The notes under the pieces were generated by a model. It saw only the letters and a list, made by a program, of their open reading frames with translations, was not told the origin of the DNA and ran no database searches. Both the position numbers and the translations under genes were made by a program. A stretch of 64,000 nucleotides of DNA from VRUE01 sp963837695 (GTDB taxonomy: Bacteria > Actinomycetota > Thermoleophilia > Solirubrobacterales > 70-9): positions 62,001-126,000 of the forward strand of contig CAWINZ010000001.1 in NCBI GenBank assembly GCA_963837695.1, written 5' to 3'. Of this stretch, positions 10,960 to 19,320 are shown one piece after another. The first letter of the stretch is position 1. Every line of letters starts with the position of its first letter.

Positions 10960-11591
10960 CCAGCGCCAACGCTAGCCGCTTGCGCCGCCTCAAAGAAGGC
11001 GGTCATGGCGGCGTGGTCCTTGCGACCGGGCTCGGCCTCGACCCCACTCGCCACATCGACCGCATAGGGACGCGTGACCGCGATCGCCTCAGCCACATTC
11101 TCCGGCCGCAGGCCGCCGGCGACGATCGCCGGTATCTCAGAGCGCCGCTCGCCCAGCAACCCCCAATCGAAGCTCTCCCCGGTGCCGCCAAACAGGCCCT
11201 TCGCACCCTTGTCGAAGAGATGAAAATCCGTCCGGAACGCCTCCGCCGCATGAACGTCGGCAGCGCTCGAAACATGCACAGCCTTGATCACCTTGACCCC
11301 GGTTTTACGAGCCACCTCCGCACAGAACGAGGTCCCCTCTTCCCCATTCAGCTGCACCATCGTCAACCCAGCGTCCTCAACCGCCTTGGCAACCTCGTCG
11401 AGTTCCGGATTGACAAAGACGCCCACCACCTCGCACTTCCTGCGAAAAGCAGCAGAAATCCGCACAGCCTCCTCGGGCGGACACGCCCTAGGGCTCGCCG
11501 AGAAATGGATCAGGCCGATACCCCAAGCTCCCAACATCACAGCCTCAGCCGCATCGTCCAAATTAGTAATCCCACAGATCTTCACGCGCAT
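10956..11591 (-). CDS. trpF: Phosphoribosylanthranilate isomerase
   Basis: A TIM-barrel enzyme for the Amadori rearrangement in tryptophan synthesis. 211 residues from ATG 11591, chosen over a TTG at 11612 because MRVKICGITNLDDA is the canonical N-terminus with the catalytic Cys (KICG). The catalytic Asp lies in HLFDKGAKGLFGGTG. The C-terminal phosphate motif is AVDVASGVE. It overlaps trpB by ATGA and begins 68 nt after the htrA stop. Confidence 0.95.
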
Positions 11592-11659
11592 GCCCCCAGA
11601 GTACGGGAGCAACCACAGCGGCAGCTCGGGCGGGTGGCGTCGGCGACAGGCCCCGCCCG

Positions 11660-12862
11660 CTACCGCGACGGCACTTCTTCAGCTGAAGCCGGCCGCACCC
11701 CAAGCTTGACGTCGATCGTCTGCGACTTTCCGTCCCGATCGACCGTAAGTTCCAGCTTCTCTCCCGGCGAGGCCGAGTTGACCGCGTTGATCACGTCTTC
11801 CATGCCGGTGATCTTCTTGCCGTCGACTTCTGTGATCACATCGCCGCCGAGCCTGAAACTGGCCCCTTCGATCGTCGCCGAGGTGTCGCCGCCCTTGACC
11901 CCCGCTTCGTCGGCCGGGCCACCCTTGACGACTTCGTTGACAAGCACGCCCTGTTCCTCGGGCAGCTTCAGCGCCTTGGCCAGGTCCGGCGTGATGCTGC
12001 CGCCGCTGATGCCGAGGTAGGCGTGCTTGATTTCGCCGTGATCCTCGATCTGCTGGACGACTTCGCGGGCCGTGTTGATCGGGACCGCGAAGCCGATGCC
12101 GACGTTGCCGTTGCCGCTGCCGCCGGTCTGGATCTGGGAGTTGATCCCGATCACCCTGCCTTCGGATTCGATCAGGGGCCCGCCGGAGTTGCCCGGGTTG
12201 ATCGCCGCGTCAGTCTGGATCACGTGTGAGATCGAGAAGCCGTTCGGCGCCTGGATCTGGCGCTGCAGGGCCGAGACGATGCCGCTGGTCACGGTGCGGT
12301 CGAGCCCGAACGGGTTGCCGATCGCGACGACCGGTTCGCCCACCTCGACATTCGAGGAGTCGCCCAGGGCGAGGGGATGGAGACTGTCCGCCGGCGCGTC
12401 GATCTTGAGCAGCGCCACGTCGGTCGCCGGGTCGGTCCCGACGACTTCAGCGGTGTAGGTCTTGTCCGAAGAGCCGAGTTTGACCTCGACCTTGTCGGCC
12501 CCTTCGACCACGTGGTTGTTGGTGACGATGTGGCCTTCGGTGTCGATCAGAAAGCCCGAGCCGGTCGCGACCCCGCCGCCTTCGGGCTGACCGAAGGGGC
12601 TCAGTTCCGACGATTCCTGGGATTCCAGGTCGGAGGAGATGAACGCGACCCCCTGGCCGTCGCGACGGTAGATCTGGTTGACCAGGTTGCCGCCTTCTTC
12701 CTTGGAGTCGACCGGGGCCGCCAGGGGCCGGGCGACGGTGACGGTCGAGCCGCTGCTGTCGGCGTGAATCCAGCCGGCAGCAATCGCCACCCACCCGAAG
12801 GCGGCGACGACAACGCCACCCAAAAGGGCCGAGCCAAATGACGTACGGAAGAACTTCCTCAT
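11660..12862 (-). CDS. HtrA/DegP-family serine protease with PDZ domain
   Basis: 400 residues. An N-terminal hydrophobic helix (residues 10-31, GSALLGGVVVAAFGWVAIAA) anchors the protein outside the membrane. A trypsin-like domain carries the full triad: H117 (TNNHVV), D148 (DPATDVALLKI) and S226 (GNSGGPL). A PDZ domain occupies about residues 285-390 (HAYLGISGG... GDVITEVDGKKI). It degrades or refolds damaged envelope proteins. It lies inside the trp operon between trpC and trpF, on the same strand, with 60- and 68-nt gaps that could hold its own promoter. No role in tryptophan synthesis is implied. Confidence 0.93.
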   Translation of the reverse strand: MRKFFRTSFGSALLGGVVVAAFGWVAIAAGWIHADSSGSTVTVARPLAAPVDSKEEGGNLVNQIYRRDGQGVAFISSDLESQESSELSPFGQPEGGGVATGSGFLIDTEGHIVTNNHVVEGADKVEVKLGSSDKTYTAEVVGTDPATDVALLKIDAPADSLHPLALGDSSNVEVGEPVVAIGNPFGLDRTVTSGIVSALQRQIQAPNGFSISHVIQTDAAINPGNSGGPLIESEGRVIGINSQIQTGGSGNGNVGIGFAVPINTAREVVQQIEDHGEIKHAYLGISGGSITPDLAKALKLPEEQGVLVNEVVKGGPADEAGVKGGDTSATIEGASFRLGGDVITEVDGKKITGMEDVINAVNSASPGEKLELTVDRDGKSQTIDVKLGVRPASAEEVPSR

Positions 12863-12922
12863 CGGTTCCGATCATCAACAACATCCCCAAAGTTCTTCTA
12901 AAAAGTGCAGCCGAACTCGGGC

Positions 12923-13723
12923 TCAGGGCAGATGGTGCTCGCGGGTGCCCTCGTCGGCGCCGGTCAGATCACGGGCCAGCGCCTCCGGCTCGGCAGAGCT
13001 CATCAGCGCCGAGCCGATCAACACCGCGTCGACGCCGACCCGCTCCAGCTCCTCCAACTCGGCGCGGGTTGAGATCCCGCTCTCGGCGACGACCGTCTTC
13101 CCGGCCGGCACGTCTGGCATCAGCTCGTAGGTGGTGGAGACGTCGACGGTCCCCTGCTCGAGGTTGCGGTTGTTGATCCCGATCACATCGGCGTCGAGCA
13201 GCAGCGCCCGCTCCAGCTCTTCCTCGTCGTGGACCTCGACCAGGCAGTCGAGGTCCAGTCCCCGTGCCGCGTCGTACATCCCTCGCAGCGCTTCGTCATC
13301 GAGGGCCCTGACGATCAAGAGCACCGCGTCGGCGCCGTTGACCGCCGCCTCGAAGAGCTGGTAGGGGTCGACGATGAAGTCCTTGCGCAGGATCGGCAGG
13401 CTGCAGGCCGCGCGGGCAGCGCGGAGATCCTCGAGCGAGCCGCCGAAGTGCAGTTCGTCGGTAAGCACCGAGAGCGCGGCCGCGCCACCGCGCTCATAAG
13501 CGCCGACCTGGCCGGCGACGGTCGCGGTCGAGGAGATCTCCCCGGCGCTCGGCGAGCGCCGCTTGAACTCGGCGATCAGGGAAAGACCGGGACGAACTAG
13601 GGCCTCGCTGAACGGCCGGTCGTCGCCGCGGCCGGTAAGCCTCGACTCGAGTTCCGCCTGGGGCGTAGCGCTACGGCGTTCCTCCACCCCGGCCCGTGCC
13701 GCGGCGATCAGCTGCTCGATCAT
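12923..13723 (-). CDS. trpC: Indole-3-glycerol phosphate synthase
   Basis: A TIM-barrel enzyme that closes the indole ring. 266 residues from ATG 13723 (MIEQLIAAARAGVEERR). Longer frames upstream only read through the trpD region. Catalytic Lys residues are in LIAEFKRRSPSAG and ILRKDFIVDPYQ, Glu in CLVEVHDEEEL, and NNRNL and ESGI are present. It starts 19 nt after the trpD stop. Confidence 0.95.
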   Translation of the reverse strand: MIEQLIAAARAGVEERRSATPQAELESRLTGRGDDRPFSEALVRPGLSLIAEFKRRSPSAGEISSTATVAGQVGAYERGGAAALSVLTDELHFGGSLEDLRAARAACSLPILRKDFIVDPYQLFEAAVNGADAVLLIVRALDDEALRGMYDAARGLDLDCLVEVHDEEELERALLLDADVIGINNRNLEQGTVDVSTTYELMPDVPAGKTVVAESGISTRAELEELERVGVDAVLIGSALMSSAEPEALARDLTGADEGTREHHLP

Positions 13724-13742
13724 TCCCACGTGAACGCCAAGC

Positions 13743-14771
13743 CTAGACGGCCAGCCGGGCGGTCGTTGCAACCAAGCGGTCGAGCAACTCCGCCGCCGCG
13801 CCACTGTCGATCGCCGTGGCGGCCTTCTCGACACCCTCGGCGAGGCTGCCGGCAGGGCCACCGACGTAGATCGCGGCGCCGGCGTTGAGCACGACCAGGT
13901 CGCGGCGGGGGCCGCTCTCGCCGGCCAGCACGGCGCGCGAAGCGGCGGCGTTCTCCTCCGGGCTGCCGCCGGCGACCCGCTCCAGGTCGGCCGTGCCAAG
14001 GCCGAACTCGCCCGGCTCGACAAACCACTCCTGCGTGCCCCCGTCGATTACCTCGATCACCCGGGTGCGCGCTGAGGTCGAGAGCTCGTCGACCCCGTCC
14101 TCGGCGGCGACGACCATCGCCCGTACGCTGCCCAGGCCGACCAGTGCCTCGGCGATCGTCTCCTGGTAGTGGCGGTCGGAAACCCCCAGCAGTTGGCGCT
14201 CGGCGCCGGCCGGGTTGGTCAACGGCCCGAGGAAGTTGAAGATCGTGCGCACGCCGAGCGCTTTGCGCGCCGGTATGACGTTTGCCATCGCGGCATGGTG
14301 GCGGGGGGCGAACATGAAGCCGAAGCCGACCTCGTCGATGCACTGACCGACCTTCGCCGCGTCGAGCTCGATGTTCACCCCGAGCGCTTCCAGCAGATCG
14401 GCTGAGCCGCAGCGGCTGGTGTTGGAGCGATTGCCGTGCTTGGCAACCGCGCAGCCGGCGCCGGCCGCGACCAGCGCCGCCGTGGTCGAGACGTTGAAGG
14501 TCGAAGGGCCGCCGCCGGTGCCGGCCGTGTCGACGAGGTCTTCGCGCGAGGTCTCGACGGCGACGGCGAGCGAGCGCATCGTCCGCGCCAGACCGACCAG
14601 CTCGGGCACCGTCTCGCCCTTCGCCCGCAGGGCGATCAGGAAGGCGCCCGTCTGGACCTCGTCGGTCCGCCCCTCCATGATCTCGGCCAGCACCGCGGCG
14701 GCGTGGTCGGCGGTCAGGTGGTCGCCGGCGCAGACCGCGTCAATCGCCCTGCTGACGATGTCGTTAGGCAT
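13743..14771 (-). CDS. trpD: Anthranilate phosphoribosyltransferase
   Basis: Transfers phosphoribosyl from PRPP to anthranilate. 342 residues from ATG 14771 (MPNDIVSRAIDAVCAG), which overlaps the trpG stop by 8 nt. Signature motifs: DTAGTGGGPSTFNVST (PRPP loop), KHGNRSNTSRCGSADLLEALG, and the magnesium site region VDELSTS. Family-typical length and a single intact frame. Confidence 0.96.
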   Translation of the reverse strand: MPNDIVSRAIDAVCAGDHLTADHAAAVLAEIMEGRTDEVQTGAFLIALRAKGETVPELVGLARTMRSLAVAVETSREDLVDTAGTGGGPSTFNVSTTAALVAAGAGCAVAKHGNRSNTSRCGSADLLEALGVNIELDAAKVGQCIDEVGFGFMFAPRHHAAMANVIPARKALGVRTIFNFLGPLTNPAGAERQLLGVSDRHYQETIAEALVGLGSVRAMVVAAEDGVDELSTSARTRVIEVIDGGTQEWFVEPGEFGLGTADLERVAGGSPEENAAASRAVLAGESGPRRDLVVLNAGAAIYVGGPAGSLAEGVEKAATAIDSGAAAELLDRLVATTARLAV

Positions 14772-15345
14772 GCGCCTGAGCCTTGCCAAGGAAGTTCGCC
14801 AGCAGGTGCTTGCCCTGCGGAGTGAGGACCGACTCAGGGTGGAACTGGACGCCCTCGGCGGGCAGCTCGCGGTGGCGGACGCCCATCACGACGTCGCCGA
14901 GGCTGGCGCTCAGCTCGAGCTCGTCGGGCAGGTCGGGGTCGGCGACGAGCGAGTGGTAGCGACCGGCGACGAGCGGGGTCGGCAGGCCAGCGTAGATCGC
15001 CTTGCCGTCGTGCTCGATCTCGGCGTCCTTGCCGTGGATCGGCTCGCCCTGCACGGTGCGGCCACCGAACGCCTCGACCAGCGACTGGTGGCCGAGGCAG
15101 ACGCCCAGCACCGGCGTGCCCGCTTCGGCGAAGCGGCGGACCGCCTCGACCGAGATACCGGCCTCGGCCGGCGTGCAGGGCCCCGGCGAGACGACGAGGC
15201 GGTCGGCGCCGCGCTCGAGCAGCTCGCCGACCTCGGCGCGGTCGTTGCGGACGACCTCGATCTCCACCCCCAGCTCGCCCAGGTACTGGACGAGGTTGTA
15301 GGTGAAGCTGTCGTAGTTGTCGATGACGAGTACGCGCACGATCAC
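14764..15345 (-). CDS. trpG: Anthranilate synthase glutamine amidotransferase subunit
   Basis: A class I glutamine amidotransferase that supplies ammonia to TrpE (possibly shared with folate synthesis). The GTG at 15345 overlaps the trpE stop as GTGA, giving 193 residues; a second GTG at 15339 is also possible. Motifs: DNYDSFTYNLVQYLGELG, SPGPCTP, catalytic Cys in VLGVCLGHQ, and His/Glu in GVQFHPESVLTPQG. It is translationally coupled with trpE and trpD. Confidence 0.95.
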   Translation of the reverse strand: MIVRVLVIDNYDSFTYNLVQYLGELGVEIEVVRNDRAEVGELLERGADRLVVSPGPCTPAEAGISVEAVRRFAEAGTPVLGVCLGHQSLVEAFGGRTVQGEPIHGKDAEIEHDGKAIYAGLPTPLVAGRYHSLVADPDLPDELELSASLGDVVMGVRHRELPAEGVQFHPESVLTPQGKHLLANFLGKAQAHA

Positions 15346-16853
15346 GGCCAATCCGGTTGCTCGCAAGCCAGCTCGACCGCGCGGAAGACCGCCTTGGCCT
15401 TGTTGACCGACTCGTTGTACTCGTAGGCCGGCTTGGCGTCGGCGACGGTGCCGCCGCCGGCCTGCACGTGGATCTGGCCGTCCTTGGCGACGACGGTGCG
15501 GATGTGGATCGCCGTGTCGAGGTCGCCGTTCCAGGAGAGGTAGCCGATCGCGCCGCCGTATGAGCAGCGCTTGACCGGCTCGAGCTCGTCGATGATCTGC
15601 ATCGCGCGCACCTTGGGGGCGCCGGAGAGCGTCCCGGCCGGCAGCGCCGAGCGCAGCACGTCCATCGCCCCGACCCCCTCGCGCAGCTTCCCCGAGACCT
15701 GGCTGACGATGTGCAGCACGTGCGAGTAGGTCTCGACCACCATCAGCTCGTCGACGCTGACCGAGCCGTACTCGCAGACGCGGCCGAGGTCGTTGCGGCC
15801 GAGGTCGACCAGCATCACGTGCTCGGCCCGCTCCTTGGGGTCGTTGACGAGCTTCTCGGCGAGGCGGCGGTCGTCCTCCTCGTCGCTGCCGCGCGGGTAG
15901 GTGCCGGCGATCGGCCGCGTCTCCACCCGCCGCCCCTGCACCTTGACCAGCGGCTCGGGCGAGGCGCCGGCGATCTGGAAGTCGCCGAACTCGAGGAAGT
16001 ACATGTAGGGGGAAGGGTTGACAGCGCGCAGGCCGCGGTAGACCGAGAAGGCCTCGACCGGGGCCGGTGCGGAGAAGCGCTGGGAGGGGACGACCTGGAA
16101 GGCGTCGCCGGCGTGGACGTACTCGACGATCCGCTCCACCGCCGCTTCGAACTCCTCGCGCTCCATGCCGGAGACGAAGCGCGGCGCCTCGGCGACCGCG
16201 GGGCTCGCCGGCACAGGCACGGCGCCGCGCAGGCGCTCGCGCACCTCGGCGATCGTCGCCACCGAGCGCTCATAGGCGGCGTCGATCCCGCCCTCGTCCT
16301 CGGCGAAGGCGCAGGACATGATCGTCAGCTCGTGGCTCAAATGGTCGAAGACGAGCAGGACGTCGGTGATCATCAGCGCCATGTCGGGCAGCCCGAGCGG
16401 GTCGGGGTTGGGCTCGGCGAGCGGCTCCACGGTGCGCACCAGGTCGTAGCCGAAGAAGCCGACGGCGCCGCCGGCGAAGGGCGGCAGGCCCTCGACCGGG
16501 GCGAGGCGGAAACGGGCGAGGCTCTCGGCAACGGCCGCATAGGGGTCAGGGGCATCGCGATCGTCCCCGCCCGTCTCGCTCAGGACCCCGTCATTCCAGC
16601 GCAGCACTGAGCGGGGGCGGATGCCGACGAACGAGTAGCGGCCCACCTGGCCCTGCTCAGCCGACTCGAGCAGGAAGCAGGGCGCCCCCTCGGGCTCGCC
16701 CGCGCGCAGCTTGAGAAAGGCGGAGACGGGCGTCTCGCAGTCGTCGACGAAGCGTGTGCGCACGGGGACGACGTTGCCGTCGGCGGCAAGCGCCCGCGCC
16801 TCGTCAAGGCTGGGCTCGATCCGCAACTCCGCCGTGTCAGCCGCGACGGCCAT
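15342..16853 (-). CDS. trpE: Anthranilate synthase component I
   Basis: 503 residues. Converts chorismate to anthranilate with TrpG. The N-terminal tryptophan-binding region includes LLESAEQGQVGRYSF, where the LLES motif is the feedback-inhibition site. The C-terminal chorismate-binding domain has RPIAGTYPRGSDEEDD, HVMLVDLGRNDLGRV, LPAGTLSGAPKVRAM and QAGGGTVADAKP. It overlaps the end of hisIE by 17 nt. Allosteric feedback control is expected. No leader-peptide attenuator was seen upstream of the operon. Confidence 0.97.
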   Translation of the reverse strand: MAVAADTAELRIEPSLDEARALAADGNVVPVRTRFVDDCETPVSAFLKLRAGEPEGAPCFLLESAEQGQVGRYSFVGIRPRSVLRWNDGVLSETGGDDRDAPDPYAAVAESLARFRLAPVEGLPPFAGGAVGFFGYDLVRTVEPLAEPNPDPLGLPDMALMITDVLLVFDHLSHELTIMSCAFAEDEGGIDAAYERSVATIAEVRERLRGAVPVPASPAVAEAPRFVSGMEREEFEAAVERIVEYVHAGDAFQVVPSQRFSAPAPVEAFSVYRGLRAVNPSPYMYFLEFGDFQIAGASPEPLVKVQGRRVETRPIAGTYPRGSDEEDDRRLAEKLVNDPKERAEHVMLVDLGRNDLGRVCEYGSVSVDELMVVETYSHVLHIVSQVSGKLREGVGAMDVLRSALPAGTLSGAPKVRAMQIIDELEPVKRCSYGGAIGYLSWNGDLDTAIHIRTVVAKDGQIHVQAGGGTVADAKPAYEYNESVNKAKAVFRAVELACEQPDWP

Positions 16854-17448
16854 TGAGGACCTCCATCACGGCGGCCTGGGAGACCTCGCGCGAGGCGAGC
16901 AGCACACTGAGGTGGTAAAGCAGGTCGGCGGCCTCTTCGGCGACACGCTCGTCGGACTCCTCGCGCGCCGCGCGCACGACCTCCTCAGCCTCCTCCTCGA
17001 CCTTCTCCCCGGTCAGCTTGGGGTCATCGAGCAGCGTCACCGTATAGCTGCCCGCGGGCCGCTCGGCGGCGCGGCTGCGCAGCGTCCGCTGCAGCGTCGC
17101 CAACGCCTCCGCCGCAACCGGCTCGGGCTCGCCGCCATCGAGCTCACGGTAGAAGCAGGACCGCTCACCCGTGTGGCAGGCAGGCCCGGTCGGCTCGACC
17201 AGAGCGACGATCGCGTCGCCATCGCAGTCGATCCGCAGCTGCTTCAACTTCAACACATTCCCCGACTCTTCACCTTTGCGCCAGATCTTCCCCCGCGAGC
17301 GGCTGAAGAAGTGCATCTCCCCACTCTCGACCGTGAGCCGCAGCGACTCCTCGCTCGCGTAGGCCAGCGTAAGCACCTCACCGCTCTCAACGTCCTGCGC
17401 CACGCACGGGACGAGCCCGCGCTCGTCGAAGTTGACCAACTCGAACAT
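16837..17448 (-). CDS. hisIE: Bifunctional phosphoribosyl-AMP cyclohydrolase / phosphoribosyl-ATP pyrophosphatase
   Basis: Histidine-pathway fusion enzyme. From ATG 17448 (MFELVNFDERGLVPCVAQD) it is 203 residues; a GTG at 17472 is an alternative. The HisI half has the metal motifs IDCDGDA and CHTGERSCF and the substrate motif WRKGEESGN. The HisE half, from about residue 110, has LTGEKVEEEAEEVVRAAREE and EAADLLYHLSVLL. It heads the trp gene series and overlaps trpE, so histidine and tryptophan genes are co-expressed here. Confidence 0.94.
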   Translation of the reverse strand: MFELVNFDERGLVPCVAQDVESGEVLTLAYASEESLRLTVESGEMHFFSRSRGKIWRKGEESGNVLKLKQLRIDCDGDAIVALVEPTGPACHTGERSCFYRELDGGEPEPVAAEALATLQRTLRSRAAERPAGSYTVTLLDDPKLTGEKVEEEAEEVVRAAREESDERVAEEAADLLYHLSVLLASREVSQAAVMEVLNGRRG

Positions 17449-17496
17449 CGGACAATCGTATGGCAGCGGCACGGGGCGAGCCTGACTGGAGCTCCC

Positions 17497-17909
17497 CTAC
17501 GCCGGGGCGGTCGGCAGACCCGCCTCAAGCGCCGCCTCGGCCAGGTCTCCGTCCCAGGTGACGAGGGTGACCGCGTTCTCGCCCAGGGCCAGCGCGGTGG
17601 CCAAGTGCACGGCATCGTAGCCGCGCAGCTCGAACTCTTCGGCCAAGGCGCCGGCACTGCGGGTGAGCCGCTCGTCGACGCCGATCAAGGTGAGATCGGA
17701 CACGAGGTCCTCGAAGTCGGCAAGTGCGCGGGCATGATCCTTCTTCCCCAGCCGGCCTGGCTGCGCCGCGCCGCAGCCAGGCCGGCGCGACCCTCGGGGT
17801 AGATGAGCATGCTGGCGGCCGCTGCGTGGGAGGTGCCCCACAACTCAGACGCCAACTCGGAGCCCTCCTCGACGTTGACGAGCGCCGATGTGTCGAAGTA
17901 GAGGGTCAG
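17497..17909 (-). pseudogene. vapC: PIN-domain VapC toxin, frameshifted
   Basis: The N-terminal part lies in one frame just after the antitoxin (LTLYFDTSALVNVEEGSEL, with the first PIN Asp). The rest lies in another frame (LGKKDHARALADFEDLVSD ... YDAVHLATALALGENAVTL then WDGDLAEAA, with the later PIN acids). One base appears missing near 17755-17770, so no intact toxin is made as written. The first frame has no good ATG/GTG start; a CTG at 17909 overlaps the antitoxin stop. This is a decayed module or a sequencing indel. Confidence 0.72.
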
Positions 17910-18149
17910 CGGCGCTGCTCGGCGACGAGATCTGAAACCGGTCCCGTGGCCTTCACCCGCGCCCGACGAGCCGAGCGTCGCCCCTGCGGCAGGCGCACCA
18001 GGCCGCGGTCGACGAGCTCAGACAGCGGATCGCGTGGCTCGGCAGCGCTAAGCCGGGCAACGGGCCGCCCTCTCCTGGTGACGAGCACCTCCTGGCCCCC
18101 CTTCGACTCGCTGGAGGTACTCGCTGAGCCGATGATGCAGCTCCCGCAC
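17906..18149 (-). pseudogene. Phd/YefM-type antitoxin, frameshifted
   Basis: The expected protein starts at a GTG (18149) after a GGAGAGG ribosome-binding site: VRELHHRLSEYLQRVEGG, the classic Phd N-terminus. It continues QEVLVTRRGRPVARLSAAEP and ends SDLVAEQRR. The two halves are in different frames, separated by an extra base within CC-GGGGGG on the coding strand (18094-18101). An alternative unbroken reading from ATG 18172 exists (88 residues), but its first 27 residues do not match the family. Its stop overlaps the vapC region, as in a TA operon. Confidence 0.68.
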
Positions 18150-18242
18150 ACCAACCTCTCCACCGTGACCATGTAGCGTCATCTACACGACTTCAGCAGC
18201 GGAATTCTCCAGCTGATCTGACCGAAATGAGACCCGCAGGAG

Positions 18243-18404
18243 CTACTGGTGCGCTGGGCGGTCCTCTTCCTGACCGTACCCTGCCTCCAGATCCTCGATC
18301 TTCAGGCCCTCGCTCGCAAGCAACTCAAGCTCAAGCCGCCGGACATCGGCCATCGTCGTGCCCTCGGGCAGGAGATACCCGGCCGGCAATTTCACTGGTT
18401 CCAT
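18243..18404 (-). CDS. 53-residue acidic protein overlapping the metallopeptidase gene
   Basis: A small frame from an ATG at 18404 to a TAG at 18243-18245, overlapping the last codons of the upstream HEWGH gene (stop 18392-18394), so translation is probably coupled. The peptide starts MEPVKLPAGYLLPEGTTMAD, is predicted helical in the middle (VRRLELELLASEGLKIEDLE) and ends acidic (GYGQEEDRPAHQ). Size, acidity and coupling suggest a partner or inhibitor of the upstream protein, but that is inference. No family recognised. Confidence 0.55.
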   Translation of the reverse strand: MEPVKLPAGYLLPEGTTMADVRRLELELLASEGLKIEDLEAGYGQEEDRPAHQ

Positions 18405-18964
18405 CCCACCACTCTCCTAACTAGCTCGTAGATCTCCTCGGGAAGCCAAGGCGGTCTTTCGGTTTGTCCGACGCGTCGCCGTCCTATCAACATCGAATAG
18501 ACCTCGGCGACGATCTCATGCGTGTACTCGTTAGGACGGTAGCCCGCCTCCCGGACGAGCTTGGCAAAACCCTCTGGAAGCATTCCCAGATAGCCCTTGC
18601 CAGCCGCAATGTCGTCATGTTCCGCACGGTCAAGGGAGAGCGCATGGCCCCACTCGTGCCAGACCACGCGCGACAGGTTGTAGACGACAGACGGGCCATT
18701 CAGGCCGCCGCCGAAGGCAGCGTGACTCTCATTGATCAAGACAACGCGAAGGTCGGCGACCCAGAGAGCCACCGCCTTGTTAGCCCGGGCGATCTCACTC
18801 GGCGGGAGCGATCCGCAGTCCGCCGAGCGAAGCATCTCATCGGCAACCACCCCGAGCCGGCGCTCACAGAGTTGCCACTGATTGGCGCCAATGGCCTCCA
18901 GCAGGTCGCGATCCCTCCGCGGCAGCTCGCGCCATGCGCTCCGTACGATTTCGCGGGCGTTCAT
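18392..18964 (-). CDS. Putative zincin-type metallopeptidase (HEWGH)
   Basis: 190 residues from ATG 18964 (MNAREIVRSAWRELPRRDRD); an upstream extension would add only a Gly tract. Residues 103-107 are HEWGH in VVWHEWGHALSLDRAEHDD, the zinc-binding HExxH helix. A later THEIVAEVYSML (E150/E154) could give the third ligand. There is no signal peptide or membrane helix, so it is probably cytosolic. The N-terminal half is helical and not recognised. It sits in a lower-GC accessory patch beside a broken TA pair and a degenerate tRNA, with a 53-residue gene overlapping its 3' end. It may be a toxin-like or stress protease; no substrate can be assigned. Confidence 0.6.
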   Translation of the reverse strand: MNAREIVRSAWRELPRRDRDLLEAIGANQWQLCERRLGVVADEMLRSADCGSLPPSEIARANKAVALWVADLRVVLINESHAAFGGGLNGPSVVYNLSRVVWHEWGHALSLDRAEHDDIAAGKGYLGMLPEGFAKLVREAGYRPNEYTHEIVAEVYSMLIGRRRVGQTERPPWLPEEIYELVRRVVGWNQ

Positions 18965-19197
18965 CCAGCCCCCCCCGCCACCGCCATCTGCAGTCAATTC
19001 CCCTCATCGTCGAGGCAATTTATCGACCGCAGCGACGGCTACTTCGATACATGCACCGCAAGAACTTGGCGATTATCGCCGCCGCAGTCGAGTTCTTCGT
19101 CGAGCTCGGACTCGATCCGCGAGGCAACGGCCAGGTCGAGGGCAGCTGGGTGGACTCTGCCCGTTACGTGACCCACGGAAACGTCAGGAGAGCCAGG
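18965..19197. other. Gene-free accessory interval
   Basis: Between the metallopeptidase gene and the tRNA-like remnant no convincing coding sequence is visible in any frame. The open frames here are short and lack family resemblance. It holds the presumed promoter of the metallopeptidase gene, including a run of eight C at 18969-18976 just upstream of its start. Composition is less GC-rich than the flanking genes. Confidence 0.4.
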
Positions 19198-19218
19198 AAA
19201 AGGCCGGCATTGGCCGGC
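19198..19218 (-). terminator. Rho-independent-type terminator after the tRNA-like remnant
   Basis: On the minus strand, GCCGGC-CAAT-GCCGGC forms a 6-bp stem with a 4-nt loop, followed closely by TTTT. It lies 14 nt beyond the end of the tRNA-like sequence and would terminate transcription of a tRNA gene read leftward. Confidence 0.5.
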
Positions 19219-19231
19219 ACTCTCCTCCCTA

Positions 19232-19297
19232 TGCGCCCGACGAGAATCGAACTCGCGGTCTTCCGCTTGAAAGACCCACGATTGTCCAGGCGAGGGC
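19232..19297 (-). pseudogene. Degenerate tRNA-like sequence (possibly tRNA-Glu)
   Basis: On the minus strand, GCGAG-TTCGATT-CTCGT is a complete T-arm, followed by CGGGCGC plus A as a 3' acceptor strand. GCCCTCG at 19291-19297 pairs with it at 6 of 7 positions. A 7-nt loop CTTTCAA (anticodon TTC, glutamate) is positioned correctly, but its stem is poorly paired and the D-arm is too short, missing about 10-14 nt. It looks like a decayed tRNA or the target remnant of an integrated element, in front of a terminator-like hairpin. Confidence 0.4.
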
Positions 19298-19320
19298 ATC
19301 CCCCATCCCCGTCCCACCGC

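Noticed and set aside
19039..19317. A 92-codon minus-strand frame containing EFDSRRAH
   Set aside because: This is the translation typical of a tRNA 3' end; the sequence is better explained as a degenerate tRNA.
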